DNA of 64,000 nt, taken from contig CP012813.1 of assembly GCA_001936135.1 (NCBI GenBank), positions 1,116,001 through 1,180,000 of the forward strand, given 5' to 3'. Position 1 is the first letter of the stretch; every line of letters starts with the position of its first letter. Of this stretch, positions 56,797 to 64,000 are shown in pieces. This stretch comes from Saccharomycopsis fibuligera x Saccharomycopsis cf. fibuligera. Lineage: Eukaryota; Ascomycota; Saccharomycetes; Ascoideales; Saccharomycopsidaceae. The translations under genes and the position numbers were made by a program. The notes under the pieces were generated by a model that was not told the origin of the DNA, did not search any database, and saw only the letters and a list, made by a program, of their open reading frames with translations.

Positions 56797-59700
56797 TCAA
56801 AAGTTTAAAGCTGCTTCTCCTCTTAACCGTTTTCTATGTTGAAGGAATCTCCAACGGTCAATAAAAGTTTTTCTAGCTCCAATTCTTCTTCTTTTGGAAA
56901 TCCGTTTATCCAACTTTTGTAACAACAAGTACCGCTCCAAGTAGTCATTCAAACTTAAACATGCACCATCCTGAAACTGTGTGTATAGCGGAATTTGCAT
57001 AAGCACCTTGTTGAAAGAAATCCCAGGATGTCCATTCATTTCCATATTGAGGATTGCTTCTTCCACAAACCGTTCAAATTGGACTTTCCGATGTCTGACT
57101 TTCTTCACATCAATGCTATCCAAAGTTGCTTTCATTGCTTGGAAATCAATGTAAATGTCATATGGGTCATCGCTATCTGTCTTATCAAACCAATTTTCAC
57201 TAAGATTCTTGATAGATAACCTCCCATCATATAATTTAAAAGATAAGACCCCATTTAAACTATGTAAAAACTCGTAAAAACATTCAACTGGAATGAATCC
57301 CGTACCATTGGGGTCAAATTTCATCCAAGCTTGCTTGAATTTTCTAATTTCTTGTCTCGTAATCAACGAACATGGACCGGTTCTATGGTACACATAACTG
57401 AAATTTTCCACCACTAAAGAAATGAACAAATTCACGAAAATAAACATAGAGATGACGTTCCAACTGATGAATAAGATATGAGCATAAATTGGATTACCAC
57501 AATCACTATAACCGTCCTCGTTGTAACAATATGGCTCACTTACGTAATAATCATTCATGACGGCGTTCCATCCTTCACCGAAACTCATTTTAAAAAGTAA
57601 AATCAATGACTTAGTAACAGTACGCACGTTCATGTTACCAGATCCATTCTCGCCAATCTTGGTGAGCCCAAATATTTGGTTTAATGCAATAGCATAAACC
57701 ATGAATAAAATAAGCCAGGTGTAAAGCAAAGACAATAAGGATGGCAAACTTGCGGAAGCAAACTTCAACAACAAACTCAAACGGTTGCTTCGAGGAATTA
57801 TCAAAATCAATAGCATTAATAATAATGCTTTAGCAATATTAGGCACCACTCTGGTGGATGAAGATGTATTCATTAGCACAATTTGGAACAAGAGAGCTGC
57901 TCCAGATACAACAAATTGGAAAACGTCCCACTTATTTTTGAATAACATTGTGTTAAACCCTTTGACAAACTGTTTCAAACAACTGTTTATGAAAAAAAAA
58001 GCAGCATTAATTAAAAACATTACGTTTCTGAACGTTTCCACTTTAGTTGAATTATCAGCACTTTCCATCAACAAGATGACCAAATGAATAAGCAAAACCC
58101 CGTCATAGGTTAATTGCCAAATAGGGTTTCTTTCGATGATCAAATTATAAAGGAACAACTTGATTGGACTCAAACTTTCCTTTCTAGGTCTTCTTGTTGG
58201 AGTTACTTGATTCAATAATTTTTTTACTTCGTTCCATGATCTTTGTTCGTTGGTCAAGTATGCACTGCCAGAAGTTCTGGTGTAGTTGCTAATGATGACA
58301 GAAACAAACAAATTCAAAATGAAGACAATAGCCAAGAACATATAAGTAACAAGGAAGATCGCATTGTATGGTTGTCCATAAGATTCGGTAGGCGTGCCTA
58401 CCCCGGTACTTTGAGTAACGTATTCAAGCAAGTCAACCCACCCTTCAAGAGAAGAAATTTGGAAAAGCGAAGAAAAAGAATGCGGGAAAGAATCAAAAAA
58501 CAAATACGGATTCTTGTAAGCTCGCGGAGAAACCACATCCCAATCAAAAACCTCACTAGAGTATTCTCCATAGCATTGATGTTTGGACAAATTGCTATCA
58601 TTGCAAGTTGCCAATCTTCCATTGAAAATATTCAACCCCCAAATAGAGAAGGGAAAAAGTAAACAAAAGGACACTGCTGCAGCACCAAGGATCTTACCAA
58701 ATCCAGCGATAATAATCCGATGGAACGTAGTCTTCGCCGTTTCACTAATAGTCAATAATCTTAAAGCACGCAACGCTTTGAATCCTCGAACAATACGAGA
58801 AACGCTGCCGCTGCCGTTTATGGAAAAAATCAAATTAAGCCAAAGGGTATCCAATACCGCCACGTCAATGACGTTCCATGATGATCTAAGCATTCCATTA
58901 GGGGTGAAAAGAAGCCCATCAGCAATCACTTTAGTCAAGAATTCCAAAGTGAAAAGCAAAGCGAATGCCAAGTCGGCATATAAGGTCCAGTACCATATCT
59001 TATTGGTGACGTTATGCGAATGCGAATATAATGGAGTAGCGTAACAAGCAAGCACCACAATACCGATGGTACCAATAAGCATTATAAAGTTAAAAAATTC
59101 TTGAAGTCTGCGGTCTGGTGCCCGGCCATCCACTCTTTCCCCGACAGAAGGTCCAACAAACATTTGACAAAATCGTCTCAATCTGTTTCTTGGAGCAAAA
59201 ATGTAAAGCACTGTGTTGAAGCTGGGATTGTTTTCCAAATATCTTCTTTGATGAGCTGCCATGATTTTGTCCTCCATTAAAATGTTTTTGGCTAAGACAT
59301 TTGGGTTGATGCTATCTTCAATATCTACCTGTCTTTTGGCGTAAAATGGGTTTTTGTAGAACCAATTAACCACTGACTTTGATTGTTTTCTGATTGTCTT
59401 GGACACAACGTTATTGTACAATAAACTTTGTTGGTTAATTTTCTTTTCATGCTCTTTCAACTCATTTTGCTTTTTTTCATCTTCCAAAAACGAATCAACA
59501 ATGGTTTCCGTCATCAACAATCCAAATAATTCAGTCACTTCGGTCTTTTGTTTGCTTATTTTATTTTTAACTTTCTTAATTTTCAATTTTTTCTTTGCAT
59601 GCTCCAAAAGACTCTCTTGTTTGATTCCGGAAAGACTCTCTGCCAAATTTCTAATAAACGCTCTCACTTGTTCTTTTTTCTTTTCGTGTTCAGAAACTTC

Positions 59701-62700
59701 CATATTCTCTGCAATGATAGCAATGAAAATATTCAAAATAATACTATTGGAAAAAATAAACCAGCCGATAAGTATCATTGATCCTACTGCCCCCGAAAAG
59801 GAATTTTTAGCATTTTCTTGTAATGCATACAACACATCGGTCCAATTTTCCGTAGACGTAATCACATATAATGCAAGAAAGGTGTTGGGCAAAGTGTTCA
59901 AGGCAAACTGATAATCATTTTCTTCCATTGACTGACGATCAATAACACCTTCGAAAAAAGAACTAGTGAACACACTGTAAAGAAACAAGAACAAAAAGAA
60001 GAATAACGTCAAGTTACCAATGGTTTGGAAATTACCAATGACTTTGAGCCACAATTCTCGAACAAATTTCACAGCAATCACCACACGATAAAACCTCATG
60101 ATTTGAAAAATTGTTAGCCAGTTGTACATTTGGCCCAATTGCGCTCTCACTGCAGGTATAACAATCACTGAAGTGATAATTGCCAAAATCATATCAAACT
60201 GATTGCGCTTGTAACAGAAAAAATAGCGCCAATAGGGCAAAAACGTAAAGAATCGTACAATGATGTCCAATAGTAAAAGGTAAGTAACCACAAATTCAAT
60301 GATGTTGATGACGTTAATGGATCCCTGTGAAGAATCTGCCCTTCGGCATGCTTGACTGGTCATGTCAAGGGTGATTAAAATCACCCAAAACACTTCGAAC
60401 CTATGATACTTCTCTACCCTAGAAGCAATGCGAAAAGGAAGCCCCTTTTTCCGTAGATTTGTGAATAAAATGTAATCTAGGATACTGGTCCGTTTGTGAC
60501 GGGCTTTCAAGCGATGCAACTCAGAAGTGATTTTGAAAGATGAGACAATCACCGCAATGAAAATATTCATTAACCAAATTGACATGATAAAAATGCCAAT
60601 AATGAAAAAAATTGAAGCTGCCATGTTTTCTGCATCCATTGTGTAGTACATCAAGTCAGTGAAGGTATTCATAGACATCACCACATACACTAGTTCCAAC
60701 GAATGCAAAATGTTATCGAAACTAACGGTGCCTTCATATGGGTTATCGCCACTAACACATTTGGAGTTTCGAGGACAGTAATAACCCTTGATGATGTTAG
60801 AAGAGTCGCCATTTTCCAAAATATACGGCTGCGGATCCCCGGAGGTTGGGTCCAACCAAGCGCCGCAAAATTGCCAATCATCACTGTTGATAAACGTTTC
60901 TGTGCTGTTTGATGGATCGGTGTAAACGCATTGCCTTTGAAATGAAGCTTTGAATGTCTGGACCCCAGCAATGGATAAAAGTACCCAAAAGTACAAAATG
61001 AATAAACAAATGTTGGCCAATTGTGGTAATGCATGTTCCAAAGAGCGAAGAATGGTGAACGTACCTTCAGTAAGTTTGGTAAGTCTAAAAATTCTAAAGC
61101 ATGCTAACGCTCTAAATAAATAGAAATGATGATTTATGTCGTAGTTGTTAATGGATAAAAGCAAAGATATCCAGTATGCAACACATGAAACAAAATCCAC
61201 CACGTTCCAATTACTTCTCAAAAATGGATCTTTCAAGTTATCAAGATCCGACTTGGCCATTACCAAGTTGGGCTTCAAAGTAAAACTATGCTTAAGTTTG
61301 GACAGCTTAATGTTTTCCTGCTCTAGTTGCTGTTTACTTTTAAAGATCCGTTTTACTTTATCGATTGACGACTCTATCCAACTTGGCTTTTTCGCAAGAT
61401 TGAATTCTTCGTAAAAACCAGAATTGTCGTAAAACCCGAAACTAATAATTTTAGCCACGATTTCCATAGTAAACACCACGTTACAAGAAAGCACCAAAAA
61501 ATCAAGCCAAGTGAAGTGCCTGGTATAATAATAACCATGCGTTACTGGTGGGTTCCACTGCTGATATGCCAAAATTGAAGTATGCAAGATGTAAATTGCC
61601 AAAAAAAAGATATCAGGAATAACTTCAAGAAGCCTGGCTAATGATACTCGCAACACGCTATGAGGACCGAAACATTTAAGCGACTTCCCATAAAGTCCCA
61701 ACTTGCGATTATATGTTCTTGTGTCTCTGGCGTAAAAACTATCGTATTCTGTCTTGACGTTGTATCCAACACTTCCGGAGCGTGATGGAATTCTGTCCAT
61801 GCGCACATTAACGTCAAAATCTAGCTTTTTCTCACTGATTGGAGTAGTTGGGCGCGAGGGACCATCATTATCTTTAGCTGCAGTAGGCCCAGCAGCAGTC
61901 GCTGCGCCTGCGACGTCAAGCGCCAGCGTGCCCTGATTTGGTTGTTGTAGATATGGCACGTCTGTTAAATTGCGGCCACCATAGCTAGTTTCTGGAGCAG
62001 CAATGTTTTCCGCTGATAAGCTTATGTTTGAGTTGTTGTTGGCATAAATTTTATTACTGTTATCGGTTAGTTTGGAAAGTCTAGTCATATCAACATCGAC
62101 TTCCTCCACATCGATGGTTGGATGTTGCGACTGTTGTTCATTCGCTTCAGCCGATTTGGACAAGTCACTGACACCGTTAGCGTCATTCAAGATGGAGATG
62201 TTGGAATTATTAGCATGGGAAAGTCGCTTCAAATTAGCATCACTTTCTTCACCGCGAACAATTCTAGAAGAAAACTTCTGGAAAGCCAGCGTAAGATGTT
62301 TTTTCAATTCGCTGTTGCCCGAATTGACACTTTGTGAGCTATTATTGCGCGGAAAGCTGCCGCCGCTGCCGCTATTTGCGCCCAAACCTTCTTCAAGACT
62401 GCTACTGTTGAATGCAGATTCGGCACTTGGTCGTCTGAACAGAGAGGCATAGTTGGGAGAAAGTAATTCAAGGCTGGGATCGTTTTTAGGAGCGCTTATG
62501 GGCAAATTTTGAAGTTTGATGGCGCCGCGCGGCTGGTCGTCATATCCGTCAATATCGTCATCATGGAAAACGATTTCAGCGCTTATGCCCTTGTTTGATT
62601 TTGTTCTATATATACTGTGGTCGCTTATTCCGCTGTCGTTTATGTCGATGTTGTTGTTATTGTTGTTGTTGTTATCATCATTAACATTATCAGCATCGCT

Positions 62701-63642
62701 ATTATCATTATAATTAGCTCCAGTTGCGCTACTGCGACGCAGTTTTGAATCTCTGCCTTCATCAATGGGAAGCCAGAGCCCCATACCGGTTTTGCTACCC
62801 AATGCTTCTTTAAATCCGTCTTTCAAAGCCGGTAGTTCTTCATCTTCGATGGCTTCCACAATAAGCGATTTGGTTTTTTCGAGGCTAGCGTCATTTTGCT
62901 GAATGTTAGCATTGTTGTAACTGAGCGATCTTGAAATGAGTCTTGGAATTGCTCTTTTTGGGGAATGGTTTGACTTTTTGTCATGTTCCGCCGAGGAGTC
63001 GTAACTTTGGTCATATTCTTCATCGTTTTCTTCAACATCCAGAAAATTGTCTCTATGTGTGGAATCATTGTTATTATTGTGAAGCCTATTATTATGATGG
63101 AAACGATTCCGGCTTGGCGATTCGAGACTGATTTCCGATTGCGCATCGTACACGCTGCTGTTTCTGAAATAGGGGGAGTAGGCATGCAAATAGTTGAATT
63201 TGCCATCATCATCAAGAGATCTAGCGCTCAAGGGGTTTTCGTAGCTTGTAGTGTTAGCATAAGTTGACATAGATGTGCCAATACCCTTTTTCTTATCAGA
63301 GGGCGAGCCTGGAGACACGGTACCGGCGGTGGTGGCACTGGGACTGCTGTTATTGTTACTAGCTCCGTAGATGCTTGCGTCTTGCACGTTAAGTTTTGGC
63401 AAAGAAGCGATTCTGTCTTGATTGGAGTACAGAGGGTCTCTTGTGTGTACTTGGGAAAGAGACTGTTCAAATGGATTTATTTCCTCAAATGAGGGCGTGG
63501 ATATTATGCTTGAAGTGTCATTGTCATTGTTATTGTCATTGTCATTGTTATTGTCGCTGGTGATGTCGGAATGGTGGTGGTGATGCGGTACACGATGGTT
63601 GGATTCCTGACTGTCGCTCCTCTGATTTGGGCGGTCAGACAT
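56797..63642 (-). CDS. CCH1: Cch1, high-affinity plasma-membrane calcium channel
   Basis: 2281 residues from an ATG at 63642. A disordered Asn/Ser/Asp-rich N-terminus of about 650 residues is followed by four repeats of six membrane segments, the plan of voltage-gated calcium and sodium channels. Pore-loop residues at the selectivity position are Asn992 (MSMNTFTDLM), Glu1265 (STENWTDVL), Glu1733 (SLEGWVDLL) and Glu2023 (FGEGWNAVM). An EF-hand-like segment (DPNGTGFIPVEC, from Asp2110) follows repeat IV. With Mid1, Cch1 forms the yeast channel that supplies calcium after store depletion or mating and stress signals. The length and order match fungal Cch1 (about 2040 in S. cerevisiae). Confidence 0.93.
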   Translation of the reverse strand: MSDRPNQRSDSQESNHRVPHHHHHSDITSDNNNDNDNNNDNDTSSIISTPSFEEINPFEQSLSQVHTRDPLYSNQDRIASLPKLNVQDASIYGASNNNSSPSATTAGTVSPGSPSDKKKGIGTSMSTYANTTSYENPLSARSLDDDGKFNYLHAYSPYFRNSSVYDAQSEISLESPSRNRFHHNNRLHNNNNDSTHRDNFLDVEENDEEYDQSYDSSAEHDKKSNHSPKRAIPRLISRSLSYNNANIQQNDASLEKTKSLIVEAIEDEELPALKDGFKEALGSKTGMGLWLPIDEGRDSKLRRSSATGANYNDNSDADNVNDDNNNNNNNNIDINDSGISDHSIYRTKSNKGISAEIVFHDDDIDGYDDQPRGAIKLQNLPISAPKNDPSLELLSPNYASLFRRPSAESAFNSSSLEEGLGANSGSGGSFPRNNSSQSVNSGNSELKKHLTLAFQKFSSRIVRGEESDANLKRLSHANNSNISILNDANGVSDLSKSAEANEQQSQHPTIDVEEVDVDMTRLSKLTDNSNKIYANNNSNISLSAENIAAPETSYGGRNLTDVPYLQQPNQGTLALDVAGAATAAGPTAAKDNDGPSRPTTPISEKKLDFDVNVRMDRIPSRSGSVGYNVKTEYDSFYARDTRTYNRKLGLYGKSLKCFGPHSVLRVSLARLLEVIPDIFFLAIYILHTSILAYQQWNPPVTHGYYYTRHFTWLDFLVLSCNVVFTMEIVAKIISFGFYDNSGFYEEFNLAKKPSWIESSIDKVKRIFKSKQQLEQENIKLSKLKHSFTLKPNLVMAKSDLDNLKDPFLRSNWNVVDFVSCVAYWISLLLSINNYDINHHFYLFRALACFRIFRLTKLTEGTFTILRSLEHALPQLANICLFILYFWVLLSIAGVQTFKASFQRQCVYTDPSNSTETFINSDDWQFCGAWLDPTSGDPQPYILENGDSSNIIKGYYCPRNSKCVSGDNPYEGTVSFDNILHSLELVYVVMSMNTFTDLMYYTMDAENMAASIFFIIGIFIMSIWLMNIFIAVIVSSFKITSELHRLKARHKRTSILDYILFTNLRKKGLPFRIASRVEKYHRFEVFWVILITLDMTSQACRRADSSQGSINVINIIEFVVTYLLLLDIIVRFFTFLPYWRYFFCYKRNQFDMILAIITSVIVIPAVRAQLGQMYNWLTIFQIMRFYRVVIAVKFVRELWLKVIGNFQTIGNLTLFFFLFLFLYSVFTSSFFEGVIDRQSMEENDYQFALNTLPNTFLALYVITSTENWTDVLYALQENAKNSFSGAVGSMILIGWFIFSNSIILNIFIAIIAENMEVSEHEKKKEQVRAFIRNLAESLSGIKQESLLEHAKKKLKIKKVKNKISKQKTEVTELFGLLMTETIVDSFLEDEKKQNELKEHEKKINQQSLLYNNVVSKTIRKQSKSVVNWFYKNPFYAKRQVDIEDSINPNVLAKNILMEDKIMAAHQRRYLENNPSFNTVLYIFAPRNRLRRFCQMFVGPSVGERVDGRAPDRRLQEFFNFIMLIGTIGIVVLACYATPLYSHSHNVTNKIWYWTLYADLAFALLFTLEFLTKVIADGLLFTPNGMLRSSWNVIDVAVLDTLWLNLIFSINGSGSVSRIVRGFKALRALRLLTISETAKTTFHRIIIAGFGKILGAAAVSFCLLFPFSIWGLNIFNGRLATCNDSNLSKHQCYGEYSSEVFDWDVVSPRAYKNPYLFFDSFPHSFSSLFQISSLEGWVDLLEYVTQSTGVGTPTESYGQPYNAIFLVTYMFLAIVFILNLFVSVIISNYTRTSGSAYLTNEQRSWNEVKKLLNQVTPTRRPRKESLSPIKLFLYNLIIERNPIWQLTYDGVLLIHLVILLMESADNSTKVETFRNVMFLINAAFFFINSCLKQFVKGFNTMLFKNKWDVFQFVVSGAALLFQIVLMNTSSSTRVVPNIAKALLLMLLILIIPRSNRLSLLLKFASASLPSLLSLLYTWLILFMVYAIALNQIFGLTKIGENGSGNMNVRTVTKSLILLFKMSFGEGWNAVMNDYYVSEPYCYNEDGYSDCGNPIYAHILFISWNVISMFIFVNLFISLVVENFSYVYHRTGPCSLITRQEIRKFKQAWMKFDPNGTGFIPVECFYEFLHSLNGVLSFKLYDGRLSIKNLSENWFDKTDSDDPYDIYIDFQAMKATLDSIDVKKVRHRKVQFERFVEEAILNMEMNGHPGISFNKVLMQIPLYTQFQDGACLSLNDYLERYLLLQKLDKRISKRRRIGARKTFIDRWRFLQHRKRLRGEAALNF

Positions 63643-64000
63643 GACTATTGTGATGCGACTGTGCTGTGAAAGCTATTACCGCTGTGCTGAATATGGATAG
63701 CAAGTGAATGGGAAACAGTCAGCTACAGCTGATCTATGATGATTGATATGTCAAAAATTAGGAAAGAAAGAGGGGGAAAAATAAAAAAAAAAAATAAAAA
63801 AAAAAAAAAAAAAAAAAAATATAGTAGATGCAAATGATTTCAATGAAAAGTAAGAGAACGAGAAACGTAAACGAAAAAGAGAAGAGAAAGAAGTAAACGA
63901 ACAAGCAAACGCAGAAGTAAAAGAAGAAAAGAACAGATGATCCCGTGTCTTTAGATAGCTGCCAGGGATGGGGATGGTGGAAGGGAGTGCAAGTGGTGGT
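63643..64000. promoter_or_regulatory. CCH1 promoter, cut by the window edge
   Basis: 358 bases upstream of the CCH1 start, with long A-rich runs (63777-63820) and a purine-rich stretch beyond. No gene is seen before the window ends. Confidence 0.5.

Overview
The window looks like nuclear DNA from a budding yeast of the CUG-Ser clade, most likely close to Lodderomyces or the Candida parapsilosis group. The genes are mostly intronless and yeast-like, and AT-rich gaps full of homopolymer and microsatellite tracts separate them. A spliced respiratory complex I subunit excludes Saccharomyces and its close relatives. I read all 711 codons of the YME1 homologue and all 239 of the PRP11 homologue and found no CTG, which is the expected footprint of CTG reassigned to serine. 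CTG codons elsewhere, such as those in the N-terminal tail of the third transporter, should therefore be read as Ser. The genus is inference; the clade is well supported.

Layout. 1-2.1 kb: the 3' end of an unknown coiled-coil gene, a small unknown membrane-protein gene, and the Smc5/6 subunit NSE3. 4.8-11.5 kb: a head-to-tail tandem array of three paralogous monocarboxylate-family transporters. 11.6-31 kb: five minus-strand genes, URB1 (ribosome biogenesis), SPO7 (lipin phosphatase regulator), CSM1 (monopolin), MAK10 (NatC acetyltransferase subunit) and a glucose-sensor-type transporter (HGT4/SNF3/RGT2 family). 33.0 kb: a solitary histone H3 gene, divergent from the sensor. 34.6-41.9 kb: YME1 (mitochondrial i-AAA protease), MTR10 (nuclear import receptor) and PRP11 (spliceosomal SF3a), the last two divergent. 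43.3-43.8 kb: a two-exon complex I LYR subunit (NDUFB9/B22 type). 48.7-49.8 kb: the TALE homeobox repressor CUP9. 56.8-63.6 kb: CCH1, the plasma-membrane calcium channel.

The genes are mostly unlinked housekeeping functions, as is normal for yeast, and no operon-like logic is expected. The array of three transporters is the only clear gene-family expansion. The most unusual part is the CUP9 neighbourhood. CUP9 has nearly 7 kb of apparently gene-free DNA upstream and about 4.9 kb downstream. The upstream arm holds a perfect inverted repeat of TALE-homeodomain sites plus a third identical site, suggesting autoregulation. The downstream arm holds a dense patch of palindromes.

No tRNA, rRNA, LTR element, transposase or CRISPR array was recognised. 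Several ORFs that begin at GTG or TTG were trimmed to the first ATG, because yeast nuclear genes start at ATG.
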